NCBI GenBank assembly: GCA_031216915.1 | Contig: CM062296.1 | Coordinates: 792,686,823 to 792,750,822, forward strand | Length of the DNA: 64,000 bases | Source: Pictodentalium vernedei | Taxonomy: Eukaryota > Mollusca > Scaphopoda > Dentaliida > Dentaliidae | Reading direction: 5' to 3' | In this document: positions 23,222 to 32,259 of the stretch, one piece after another | Layout: each line of letters begins with the position of its first letter | Numbering within the stretch: the stretch's first letter is position 1 | Made by a program: the position numbers and the translations under genes | The notes under the pieces: model-generated | Seen by the model: only the letters and a program-made list of their open reading frames with translations | Database searches by the model: none | Told to the model about the DNA's origin: nothing

Positions 23222-25586
23222 TTACCATCCTGGCAGCGTGCATCAGGTTATGACGTTGGCGCCGCCGCTGGGGGTCTTTTATACTCTTCTCCATGTCTGG
23301 CGCCGCTGCATGACGTAATATAGCGTCAGGCGCTGCGTCATATGGCGCGCTGAACTCTCTATGCCAATTTTGCTTAGAGTAAGACGCCGCTTGTCTTTTC
23401 GGTCCAAGGGGAGCAACTCCACTACCAGTACTGTAAAGTACATAGGCTCTGAACTTTGCCGGTAACCTGCTTGCTCTGGGTTGTACGCTCACTGTGTCTT
23501 CTTCACTCTCGCCTTCACTGTCCTCAGAAGGTAAAGGATTATCACCATTGTTGTGCGAGTCATCTGGACCCGTTAAAACATAAGGAAGACTTCCTGCTGC
23601 GCCGCCCACCTCTTCTCCATCGTGTGTATCGTCTGGAGTTATTTTGCTGTTTCCCTCAGGGTTTGACGGTGCTGTTACACATGGCTTCAGGCGATCGTGG
23701 TGTACTATTTTAGGTTTTTCAGTGCCTTTCTGGATCCTGAATGTAACGTCGCTCAGCACGTCTATCACAGCAAAGGGCCCATTCCAAAAGGATTGCAATT
23801 TGGGCGACTTCCCCCTCTTTTTGGCTGGAGTGTAAAACCAAACACGATCACCTTGTGCATATCTTTTCTCTTCTTTCCGGAATTCATAAAGTTTCTTCTG
23901 CTTCCTTATGCTTCCCTTCAGGGTATCTCTGGCTATCTCGTGGATTCGTATCAGCTGCTGCCTTAAATTCTCTGCCCACGTTCCACTCATTTGTCGGCCG
24001 CCATCCCTAGGAACTCCTATCACATATTCGACGGGTAACGCAACTTCTCTTCCCAACATCATGGTATTCGGACTTAAGCCAGTCGACTCGTGTTCTGTAG
24101 CTCTGTATGCCATCATAACCAATGGAATATTAAGGTCCCAATCTCTTTGATCGTCATCCACATAAGTGCTAAGCATCGCCACTAACGTCCTGTTAAATCT
24201 CTCTATCATACCATTGGATTGGGGGTGGTAGGCTGTCGTCCTGGTCTTCTTTATCCCAAGCATGTCACACATTTCTTGAAAAACTGCGCTTTCGAATTGG
24301 CTTCCTTGATCTGAGTGGAGGACTTGTGGTACACCAAATCTTGAGATATAGTAATCTATTACTGCTCTAGCAACTGTCGCTGCCTCCATGTTAGGGGGTG
24401 GCGCCGCTTCAACCCACTTCGTGAAATGATCGCCAACTACCAATATGTAGTGGTTTCCCCGTTCTGTGACTGTCAATGGCCCCATGATGTCCACGGCAAT
24501 GCGTTCTCCTGGACCTCCCGCTACTGCTGGTTTCAGTGTAGCCCGGGGTTTCCTTCCAGGAGCCTTTTTTCGGGCGCATCTCGGGCATTCTCTGCACCAT
24601 AGGCGCACATCTTGCTGCAATCCCGGCCAAAAGTACCTCTGTCTGACCTTTCCCAGCGTCTTGCGCACCCCCAGGTGTCCGCCTGTTCTTCCGCCGCGAC
24701 ATTCGTCCAGCACAGATGTCCTCATCTCCTTTGGAATCAACACCAAGTAGCGTGTCACGTGACCCCTAGCATCTAACCATTTTCTCGTAACCACACCATC
24801 TTTTATCTCGAGAGTGTCAAACATGCCCCACATAGCTTTCTCATTTGGGCTTCGTGACATGATCTCATCCCAATTTGGACGTCTTTGCCTCTTCAACCAA
24901 CTATATACATATTGTATGTCTGGATCTTCTTTTTGTTGGCTTTTGATCTTTTCCAATGGACTTTCTATTTGTGTTGCAGCAACCCATTTTATCGATGGTT
25001 CAGTTTCCGCCTCATATTGTATCTCGATCTCTGGTTCGCTTTGGCTACTTCTACCACACTGCTTGCATGGAATTCGGGACATAGCGTCAGCGTTCCGGTG
25101 GCTCCTACCAGGTCTAAACTGTATCTCAAAGTCATACTCTGATAATATCTCTATCCACCTGGCCAACTGCCCCTCAGGCTCCTTGAAGTTTTTAAGCCAC
25201 CGCAATGACCCGTGGTCACTCCTTACTGTAAACCTTCTACCATAAAGATAAGTCTTAAAGTGTCTAACAAAGTACACCACAGCCAATAACTCTCGCCGTG
25301 TAACACAATATCTTCTCTCAGTTTTTGTTAAACATCGGCTGGCATAAGCCACCACCCTTTCTTGTCCATTCACATTCTGTGATAACACAGCTCCAATGCC
25401 ACTGGCGCTGGCATCTGTGTCTAGTATAAACTCTCTGGTTGGGTCTGGTAACATCAGTATGGGCGCCGCCACCAATTTCTGTTTTAACTTCTCGAATGCT
25501 TCTTGGCATTCGTCTGTCCACACATACTTTCTTCCCTTTTCTGTTAATCGGTGTAAGGGCGCCGCTACATGCGCAAAATCAGCCAC
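23190..25586 (-). CDS. pol: Gypsy pol, RNase H and integrase
   Basis: The 798-codon frame continues the RT frame after an in-frame TAA (25590-25592); it has no ATG at its start. RNase H spans residues ~50-170 (FILDTDAS, catalytic D56/D58; DHGSLRWL; RNADAMSR). The zinc domain (~297-337) has GGHLG and C-x2-C (CRECPRC), but the first zinc-binding His appears as Arg297. The integrase core has D366 (VDIMGP), D426 (HSDQG) and E462 (IERFNRTL), the full DDE triad. A GPF-type motif (FWNGPFAVIDV) follows near 600. Integrase inserts the cDNA; RNase H removes the RNA template. Confidence 0.93.
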   Translation of the reverse strand: MADFAHVAAPLHRLTEKGRKYVWTDECQEAFEKLKQKLVAAPILMLPDPTREFILDTDASASGIGAVLSQNVNGQERVVAYASRCLTKTERRYCVTRRELLAVVYFVRHFKTYLYGRRFTVRSDHGSLRWLKNFKEPEGQLARWIEILSEYDFEIQFRPGRSHRNADAMSRIPCKQCGRSSQSEPEIEIQYEAETEPSIKWVAATQIESPLEKIKSQQKEDPDIQYVYSWLKRQRRPNWDEIMSRSPNEKAMWGMFDTLEIKDGVVTRKWLDARGHVTRYLVLIPKEMRTSVLDECRGGRTGGHLGVRKTLGKVRQRYFWPGLQQDVRLWCRECPRCARKKAPGRKPRATLKPAVAGGPGERIAVDIMGPLTVTERGNHYILVVGDHFTKWVEAAPPPNMEAATVARAVIDYYISRFGVPQVLHSDQGSQFESAVFQEMCDMLGIKKTRTTAYHPQSNGMIERFNRTLVAMLSTYVDDDQRDWDLNIPLVMMAYRATEHESTGLSPNTMMLGREVALPVEYVIGVPRDGGRQMSGTWAENLRQQLIRIHEIARDTLKGSIRKQKKLYEFRKEEKRYAQGDRVWFYTPAKKRGKSPKLQSFWNGPFAVIDVLSDVTFRIQKGTEKPKIVHHDRLKPCVTAPSNPEGNSKITPDDTHDGEEVGGAAGSLPYVLTGPDDSHNNGDNPLPSEDSEGESEEDTVSVQPRASRLPAKFRAYVLYSTGSGVAPLGPKRQAASYSKQNWHREFSAPYDAAPDAILRHAAAPDMEKSIKDPQRRRQRHNLMHAARMVNKGNAETSQL

Positions 25587-25589
25587 GAA

Positions 25590-26795
25590 TTATTTTCTGT
25601 AGTATCTGCAGAGCCCGAGGAATGACCTAACTTCTGTTTGTGAGACAGGTATTGGCCGCTCTTTCACGTTCTTTATCTTCTTCTCTTCCGTGGATACGCC
25701 ATTGCCCGAAATCACGTGGCCCAAATAGGTTACTTCCCTTGCGAATAATTTGCACTTGCATGGTTTCAGCTTTAACCCAGCTTTCTGCAACCGTTGGAAC
25801 ACTTGCCGCTGACGCTGTAAAAGCTCATCGTACGTGCGGCCGAAGATTATGACGTCATCTAAGTAGACTAGGCAAGTGTCATACTGTAAACCAGCCAACA
25901 GCGTCTCCATTAGTCTCTGAAACGTGGGAACTGCTCCGACCAAACCAAAGGGCATGACCTTGAACTGAAAGAGTCCTGCTCGGGTCACAAAGGCTGTCTT
26001 GGGACGATCTTCTTCCGCCACTTCCACCTGCCAGTACCCGGACATCAAATCGACAGTAGAAAACCAGGTTGCTGATGACAAAACATCTAAAGTGTCGTCG
26101 ATCCTCGGGAGGGGATACGCATCCTTCTCAGTCACCGCGTTCAAGGCCCTGTAGTCTATACAGAACCTTAAGCTTCCATTGGGTTTCTTCACTAACACTA
26201 CGCCAGCCGCCCAAGGGCTCGTAGACTTCTCAATCAACCCTCGTTTCAACATGGCTTCTACCTGTTCTTCCACCTCTCCCCTCCGGTGAATAGGCACCCG
26301 TCTCGGCATGGTTCTCACAGGCTTAGCATCATTGGTCTTGATTCTGTGTTTAATCAGATCGGTTTGTCCCAAGTCATCATCATCTACGGCAAAAAGGCAT
26401 GCAAATTCTCTCAAAAAGTCTGTAGCTTTGGTCTTCATCTCGCTGGTCAAAGGACTGTCTATATGCTCTATCAAACATCTCATGTGAGGTGGCAATGTCT
26501 CTGGTATAGGAACTTCTCGCCCACCCTTTACTATCTGGGCATCCTGTAACCACGCAACAGCGGTTCCCTCTCTGATAGTGTGAGGCTTGTCTTCTGTGTT
26601 CAATAATCTAATGGGTATTCGACCTGAGGAGTCAACTGATACTAAAGCTCTAGCCAGGAGGGTAGCACTATTCTCTACGAATGCAGCATTTGGCTCAACC
26701 ACTCCCCGTAGTTGTCTCATGTGGGGGAAGGGAGTCTGTATTTGTCCCACTACTAGGATCTCACTTGAAGGTGGAGCCATTACTGTCTCTGTCAA
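25590..26795 (-). CDS. pol: Gypsy pol, reverse transcriptase
   Basis: A 401-codon frame in phase with the protease upstream (separated by TGA at 26805-26807) and RNase H downstream. RT motifs in order: LVKKPNGSLRFCIDYRALN (~201-219), WFSTVDLMSGYWQ (catalytic D249), FKVMPFGL (~278), YLDD (311-314) and LGHVISGNGV. The thumb begins with FLGLCRYYRK, where the frame stops in a normally continuous domain, so TAA 25590-25592 is probably damage. The first ~100 residues form a linker with no motif I recognise. Enzyme: RNA-dependent DNA polymerase. Confidence 0.93.
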   Translation of the reverse strand: MTETVMAPPSSEILVVGQIQTPFPHMRQLRGVVEPNAAFVENSATLLARALVSVDSSGRIPIRLLNTEDKPHTIREGTAVAWLQDAQIVKGGREVPIPETLPPHMRCLIEHIDSPLTSEMKTKATDFLREFACLFAVDDDDLGQTDLIKHRIKTNDAKPVRTMPRRVPIHRRGEVEEQVEAMLKRGLIEKSTSPWAAGVVLVKKPNGSLRFCIDYRALNAVTEKDAYPLPRIDDTLDVLSSATWFSTVDLMSGYWQVEVAEEDRPKTAFVTRAGLFQFKVMPFGLVGAVPTFQRLMETLLAGLQYDTCLVYLDDVIIFGRTYDELLQRQRQVFQRLQKAGLKLKPCKCKLFAREVTYLGHVISGNGVSTEEKKIKNVKERPIPVSQTEVRSFLGLCRYYRK

Positions 26796-26804
26796 GGTGA
26801 CTCC

Positions 26805-27368
26805 TCAGCAACCAATCTTCCCACTAATAAAACAGGGAATCTTTATTCCGTCAAACTGTAGGGAGGGCTCGGCTGTATTCACCGTGCATCTATGTTCGAC
26901 CATGAAATCCAAGCCTAGAATACCATCAGGTCTTATATCTGCTACCACAAATGTATGTCTCCTTCGGTTACCACCTATCGTCAGTACTAAGTCTACTAAA
27001 CCTCTTATGCTCATGGTGCTGCCACTGACGGTTGTTAATCGAGACTGGACCTTTCGTAGTTTGGGTTTCCTGCTCAACTCCATCTGGTCAAATAGTTCGC
27101 CCTTCAACAAGGAAACGGTAGCACCACTATCCACTAACAGGTTGACATCTAATCTCCCTCCGCCTTGACCCAGTTCGGCAGTAACATAAATCCCTGATTC
27201 TGCTGCTACAATCCGAGTTGCCGCTTCTGTCATCTTCCCTTGGGCCTCTTGTCTTGACTGTGTCTCTTTTTCTCTGGAGTTTTGCCATTTCTTGGATTGT
27301 CTACCCTTCCCTTCTGGACAATTTCTTCTAAAATGGTCAGTCTTGTTACACCGGAAACAGCGTTTCAC
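26805..27368 (-). CDS. pro: Gypsy nucleocapsid zinc knuckle and aspartic protease
   Basis: Residues 4-17 form a CCHC knuckle, C-x2-C-x4-H-x4-C (CFRCNKTDHFRRNC), which binds RNA during packaging. The retropepsin active site LLVDSGATVSLL (D80) and the later ILGLDFM flap/dimer region follow, so the frame combines the gag C-terminus and protease. It is in phase with the capsid frame upstream; the only obstacle is TGA at 27432-27434. It ends in TGA (26805-26807), again in phase with RT. Confidence 0.9.
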   Translation of the reverse strand: MKRCFRCNKTDHFRRNCPEGKGRQSKKWQNSREKETQSRQEAQGKMTEAATRIVAAESGIYVTAELGQGGGRLDVNLLVDSGATVSLLKGELFDQMELSRKPKLRKVQSRLTTVSGSTMSIRGLVDLVLTIGGNRRRHTFVVADIRPDGILGLDFMVEHRCTVNTAEPSLQFDGIKIPCFISGKIGC

Positions 27369-27431
27369 CTTTCTTTTTTCTTTGGCTCTCTGTTTCTCTA
27401 TCTCTAACAGTTCCTCTAAACCTCTTATTAT

Positions 27432-28472
27432 TCATTGCTGCCAGTGCTTGTCATCCTCTATCTCCTCTTCATCTAAGGAATTTCTCTTAGTCTCTGTCTC
27501 TGCGCTACAGATCACCAGGGATCTCTTTTCCTTTACCTTGAAAGCTTCTAGTTCTACCGCTGCATGGACAGCATCTTCCAACATAGCGGGTCTTCTCTGC
27601 CATACCTGATACTTAAGATCACTATCTAAAACTTCTAAAAACTGATCTTTGGCGAGGGTGTTGATCATTGACTCGGGGGCAGTAGAGTAGGCCAGTTGAG
27701 CAAGTCTCAACAGCGCCTGGCCCAACTCTGATAATGCTTCTCCCCTCTTTCTAGCTCTGGTCTTGAACTGTGCCTTGTACAAGTCAATCTCGTTTGGGGG
27801 TGCAAACCTTCTCTGCAATGCTGTCTTGAGCTCTTCGTAATTGGTTGACCTGGGGGTATCTGCCATGTTCGCCAAAACCTGCTGAGCCGCCCCTCTCAAG
27901 CTGACTGCAAGGTAGGAACCCTTCTGTGTCTCTGACCATCTATTTAATTCAGCACAATATGCAAAGTGGATGATGTACTCTTTCCAATGACCCGTGCCAT
28001 CGAAAGTATCTGGCTTGTAGTTGATTTTCTTACTTTCAGCAACTGTAGATTGTATGTCATCTCGCCGTCCATCCCTTGGTCTGTATTCTCCGTTATCCAG
28101 CTTCTTTTCTTTACCCTTGGCCTGTGCACTTCCGTCTGTGTTCTGTGCTTGTGTTCTGGGTCCACCGTCTCCTAGCAGACTGGAGCCGCCCATTGGGTGC
28201 AGGACGCCGCATGGAGTTATTCTCCCGCCGCCATAGCATTCGACGCCGCCGCCGCCAGCGCGCACGGCGCCGCTGGCCATCTGTTCACTTCTGTCTTGAA
28301 TCTGCACGCCGCCTGGCCTCACGGGACAATCTACTGCCTTCTTGGAGTAGCTCGAGGGTATGGCGCCGCCTACTGACTGCCTGTTACAATCTGGGAACTG
28401 ACTACCAAACACAGGATACAAGGCGCCACTGTGTAACTTCTCATTTTTTTTTTGGGTGCTGGGTGTCATCAA
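27432..28472 (-). CDS. gag: Gypsy gag, capsid region
   Basis: A 346-codon frame. Residues ~165-290 carry the Retrotrans_gag pattern: FDGTGHWKEYIIHFAYCAEL, then YLAVSLRGAAQQVL and LKTALQRRF, as in Gypsy capsid proteins that self-assemble around genomic RNA. The N-terminal ~130 residues are Gly/Pro-rich. The frame is entered from the preceding gag frame through a run of ten A residues (28443-28452 as T on the plus strand), and ends at TGA 27432-27434 just before the zinc knuckle. Confidence 0.85.
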   Translation of the reverse strand: MMTPSTQKKNEKLHSGALYPVFGSQFPDCNRQSVGGAIPSSYSKKAVDCPVRPGGVQIQDRSEQMASGAVRAGGGGVECYGGGRITPCGVLHPMGGSSLLGDGGPRTQAQNTDGSAQAKGKEKKLDNGEYRPRDGRRDDIQSTVAESKKINYKPDTFDGTGHWKEYIIHFAYCAELNRWSETQKGSYLAVSLRGAAQQVLANMADTPRSTNYEELKTALQRRFAPPNEIDLYKAQFKTRARKRGEALSELGQALLRLAQLAYSTAPESMINTLAKDQFLEVLDSDLKYQVWQRRPAMLEDAVHAAVELEAFKVKEKRSLVICSAETETKRNSLDEEEIEDDKHWQQ

Positions 28473-29370
28473 GGCCTATTCTCTCTCCTTCTTGCTTCCA
28501 CGAACCATTGCCTTTCTCTTGAGAAAACATCTTGAACATTTCTTTATTACTCGAAAGCTGTAAACCTTCATCTGGATGTCTATTACCACTGGGATTCATC
28601 TGATCAACACTATATCGTCGGGCGCCGCTACCATAGTTCAGGGCGCCGCCGAGAACTTCTTCTCCACCGCTATAATGCCGGGCGCCGCCTGGAGTCACCT
28701 CTCTTTCCCCTGAGAGCAAGCAACCGTCCTCTTTCTTCTGAAGGCAAATTCTGTACCAGTCTTCACCATCCATCACTCGGGTTTCGTTAAACGTCTTCTG
28801 TTCACCGCCACTCGGCACTGTGTTTTTCTGTTTCTCCTGGATCCAGCCAAGTAAACTTTCTTTGTCACCAGGACTTCTAACATCCTCGTCCTCAGGTTCT
28901 CTGTCTTTTGGTTCTTTCCCTCTCAGTAACTCTCCCACCAGTTCTCTAACCTCTGTCTTCAATGAACGTGTTAAGTCCCTCCATAATTCTCTTATATCTC
29001 CAAAGCCTCTTTCATAATTTGGGTTCTCTTCAGGCTCCTGTTCTATATCTCTTTTCATTTCTTCTCTGTCACCCGATCTTGAGAAGTCCTCATCAGCAAA
29101 TCGCTCTTCTGTATCTCTCAACTGCACAGGACCACGTAAACCAGAACTTCTAGTGTCACCTGAGCCAAAAATGGAAGACAGCGCCGCCGTCACATCGCCA
29201 CTCGATGAATCTGCAGCCCGGGAAGGTGGCGGCGCTAGTAAGAGCGCACTGTCAGTCTGTTTCTCTTTCTGTGCTGTTGGCGGCGGCGTCGGCGGCGGCG
29301 CCGCCGCTACATTTTCCTCCCGGTCTCTCTTTACTGGCGTACTGCTGCCTGTGGGAATCCCACTAAACAT
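28441..29370 (-). CDS. gag: Gypsy gag, N-terminal region
   Basis: 309 codons from a true ATG (29368-29370), the first in the internal region and only 70 bp from the 5' LTR, hence the probable translation start. It is Pro/Ala-rich at first (APPPTPPPTAQKEK), then highly charged (EREEMKRDIEQEPEENPNYE). No domain recognised; comparable regions of Gypsy gag are matrix-like. It stops within the A-run that separates it from the capsid frame. Confidence 0.75.
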   Translation of the reverse strand: MFSGIPTGSSTPVKRDREENVAAAPPPTPPPTAQKEKQTDSALLLAPPPSRAADSSSGDVTAALSSIFGSGDTRSSGLRGPVQLRDTEERFADEDFSRSGDREEMKRDIEQEPEENPNYERGFGDIRELWRDLTRSLKTEVRELVGELLRGKEPKDREPEDEDVRSPGDKESLLGWIQEKQKNTVPSGGEQKTFNETRVMDGEDWYRICLQKKEDGCLLSGEREVTPGGARHYSGGEEVLGGALNYGSGARRYSVDQMNPSGNRHPDEGLQLSSNKEMFKMFSQEKGNGSWKQEGERIGLDDTQHPKKK

Positions 29371-29440
29371 CGTGCACCTGTCTCTATTTCCTTCGTCTTA
29401 GCTTTAATCTCACCACTGCCGCCAAAGCGTCGCTCAGTCG

Positions 29441-30086
29441 TGTAACGTGCAAGGGGTACCAATTGATAGAGTGTTGGCGCCGAGCGGTAGACGCCGCCGC
29501 TACAGACTTCGCAGTTAGGGTTCCTATCGCTCCTGGGGTCACAGGAAGGTGCTGAGCTCTGCTCTCCTTTCTCCAACTAATAAAGACAAGCCAGGATAAG
29601 GTTCAATCTATGTATATTCTCTCATCTTATTTACAACCTTTTATGGAATCTCTATGTACAATGTCTCTACTGTGACATGGACTGCAGGTGGTCTTCCCCG
29701 CTGTACCGTATACCTGGGCGGCGCCTTTATTAGCGCCGCTTTCTATCAGGTAGTTCCGCCGCCGCCTTAGCCTCGGTTTCACTTGCGCCACCGATGATTC
29801 AAGAGCGTGATCAGAGCGCAGCCCTGGGCGTGGACTTCTTCCCCCAATATCTTGGTCTGGGTAACCAAGTGTTTCTTTCCAGGTCTATGCCTTCTGTCGG
29901 GATTCCCTCTGCGCCACCAAGTCCCCAAAGGATCACGCTCCTAAATACACCACGGCGCCAGTGAAAGCGAGGCCAACCAATCGCAGCATCGGAACAAAGA
30001 CCACGTGCATTCCTAACATGAACGATAACTCTGGATGCGGCGCCATCAGCGGCGTTCAGAAATTGCTGTATAGCTCGGCCGCTACA
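29441..30086 (-). promoter_or_regulatory. Gypsy 5' LTR
   Basis: 646 bp, nearly identical to the 3' LTR; it lacks ~6 bp around 29925. As the upstream LTR it would drive the element on the minus strand; CCATAAAAGG at about 29637-29646 is a candidate TATA element. The sequence just inside (29401-29440) does not show a textbook tRNA primer site immediately next to the LTR. Confidence 0.92.
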
Positions 30087-30890
30087 ATATCTCCATTTAA
30101 GGTAATCAGGTCACCTTGTTTCCTTTTATAGAATTATGCGTTGGGCGTGTAATTTTTATCGATGCACTTGTATTTTGTAGGTGCAACGGTATTTTGTCAG
30201 AAATATACGTTGGACGTATAAATTTTATCGATGCACCCGTAATTTACAGTTGCAACGGTATTTTGAAATATAGGTGCACCTGTAAAAAATGTAGGTGCAT
30301 CGCTATTATTCGACAAAAATACACGTCCAACGTATATTTATACGTCGGACGTATAAATTATGCGATGGACGTGTAATTTAATATACGATGGACGTATAAT
30401 TTATAGGTGCACCGCTAAATTTTACAGGTGCACCGGTATTCGAAAATAGCGTTGCAACTGTAATATACAGGTGCAACGATAAAAAATATACGTCGGACGT
30501 GTATTTTCAGAAAATTATACGTTGAACTTATATTTTGACGGGGAAAATATACGATGGACGTACATTTTCTTCTAAAATATACGTTGGACGCGTAAATTTT
30601 ATCGATGCACCCGGAATTTACAGTTGCAACGGTATTTTGAAATGTGGGTGCACCTGTAAAAAATGTAGGTGCATCGCTATTTTTCGATGAAAATACACGT
30701 CCATCGAATATTTATACGTCGGACGTATAAATTATACGATGGACGTGTAATTTAATATGCGATGGACGTATAAATTATAGGTGCACCGCTAAATTTTATA
30801 GGTGCACCTGTATTGAGAAATAGCGTTGCAACTGAAAAATACAGGTGCAACGATAAAAAATATACGTCGGACGTGTATTTAGACTTTTGA
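30087..30890 (-). repeat. Dispersed repeat, part 2, with ~375 bp tandem unit
   Basis: Continues the repeat interrupted by the Gypsy element. From 30228 a unit of ~375 bp is present twice (30228-30513 and 30603-30882 in the matching parts). It is composed of self-complementary words such as TATACGTCGGACGTATA and of GGTGCATCG / GTTGCAACGG. The array is flanked on the right by unrelated AT-rich DNA. Confidence 0.85.
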
Positions 30891-31018
30891 CCCAAACGGT
30901 ACACCATATGATGATGTAGTTGAACAATATGTCCGTTGGGATTATATTTTTAAAAAAACCTCGAGATATCTTGGACTTTTTGTGGTTAAATAAATGCATG
31001 TTCCATTTCCTTCAGGGG

Positions 31019-31290
31019 TAAAACACTGTGTCCTTGTGCAAAGCACTTAATTTGGATGGCGCAGGTGTGGGCACGGAGGCGCTGTGTACTAAGGCGTACT
31101 GCACGTCGATGTTTCACAACGCTAACCCTACTTGTGTGGAGTTAGTACGCTGGGGAGTCTGACATTTGCTCGCCATTGCTTGATGGTTATCTTCAGATAA
31201 TCCGGCTTTCTGTACCCGTAAAACTGTCCGACACGATGTGGCCCTGGTTGTCGAAAGTGTCGTTAAACCCCAATAAATAAATAAATATCA
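31019..31290 (+). mobile_element. SINE, 5'-truncated
   Basis: Starts within the GTGTCCTTGTGCAAAGCACTT block and follows the 7579 SINE to the tail CCCCAATAAATAAATAAAT. The head with pol III boxes is absent. Confidence 0.8.
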
Positions 31291-31686
31291 GTCTAATTTT
31301 AATATTTAGGTCATTAAATGTACATGTATCCAATGGAGATGAGGAATGATCTTAATGATTTATATTTACTAGACTTGAATTGTACAGAGTTGGGCACGCT
31401 GATTTCCTGCAGGAACTGATTAACGCTGGTGGTGCAGTTTGACAGAGACCAAAGTGCACTTACTCAGCGCGCTGTTACTTCCAAATAGTGCACAACACAG
31501 TCACATAACTTCTAGTTTGAACTGTAGTCATAACGCAACAGCTTTCACTTCATCAAACGTCCTGGCGTTTACCCTTGGTAACACTGTATCAACTTTCCAA
31601 TCTCGATGGTTTTGGGGATCGTCCGTACTGATCAATGGTCTCATAGAATACAAAATAAAAAAATAAATAAATGAATAACCTCTTAC
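31291..31686. other. No recognisable feature
   Basis: AT-rich intergenic or intronic sequence just downstream of the transporter exon. The ORF at 31439-31666 is not convincing. Confidence 0.4.
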
Positions 31687-31838
31687 CGCTGATTTCGCTT
31701 CACATCATCAACTGTTTCTGGTAATCGGGCATTTTTAGTTTCAGGCAACATCAGACAAAGCAGTCCACATAGAATTGCGTAACTACCAAAGACAAGCAGA
31801 GGAATCGCTACTCCTATATCCCCTCGGATTTGTTTTGC
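31687..31838 (-). CDS. SLC22-like transporter, C-terminal exon
   Basis: A 152 bp exon bounded by AG (31839-31840) and GTAAGA (31681-31686) on the minus strand. It reads AKQIRGDIGVAIPLLVFGSY, then a hydrophobic helix ending LCLMLPETKNARLPETVDDV. The LPETKN...LPET pattern after the last membrane helix (TM12) is typical of SLC22 organic ion transporters. It begins in phase 0, exactly where the exon at 62954-63135 ends in phase 0. The gene continues 3' beyond this exon (phase 2 end); I could not find the next exon. The protein would act at the plasma membrane; substrate unknown. Confidence 0.85.
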
Positions 31839-31840
31839 CT

Positions 31841-32259
31841 GTAATGGAATGAAAGGTTTTTATTCTCTTTAGATTTTTTTTCAAGATGTACTTAACTTAC
31901 ATAAGAAAAAAGTTTGTGAATACACTAACTTCTAAACATATTGCATATCTGATTCCTGCAATGCACAGAACATTTTCACTGCGACAAACCCCAGATACAA
32001 TACCTATACACCCCCCCCCCCCCCCCGGACCGAACATGACCGGTTTTTTGATGCACCTGGGCATCAGATGTTAACAAGAAATCATCCTGGCCGGATATGA
32101 CGTAATCCAAGATGGCGCCCATGAGAGTGGGTCAATTTCGAGATTTTACGCCATCACCAATTTTTCTGGATTACGGAAAAACTGTATGAGATAGGGAACG
32201 GGAATTAACTCGTTCGGATTTCTGATACCATTCCCCCATCATAATATCAAACAAGTAAG
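31841..32259. other. Intronic DNA with poly-C tract
   Basis: A poly-C run lies at 32011-32026; the adjoining CCAAGATGGCGCCCATG relates to the next repeat. No gene seen. Confidence 0.4.

Larger units (their letters stand above)
21745..30090 (-). mobile_element. Ty3/Gypsy LTR retrotransposon, ~8.3 kb
   Basis: The element has LTRs at 21749-22400 and 29441-30086, both beginning TGTAACGTGC and ending GCCGCTACA as written on the plus strand, and a 4 bp ATAT duplication. Its order on the minus strand is gag, zinc knuckle, aspartic protease, reverse transcriptase, RNase H, integrase, which is the Gypsy (not Copia) order. Downstream of integrase is an extra C2H2 zinc-finger frame. By eye the LTRs differ at about eight positions plus one small indel, so the insertion is young. 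It carries in-frame stops and one frame change. Confidence 0.95.

Noticed and set aside
29401-29440. Primer binding site of the Gypsy element
   Set aside because: Sequence next to the 5' LTR does not start with the usual TGG complement of a tRNA end; not supported by eye.
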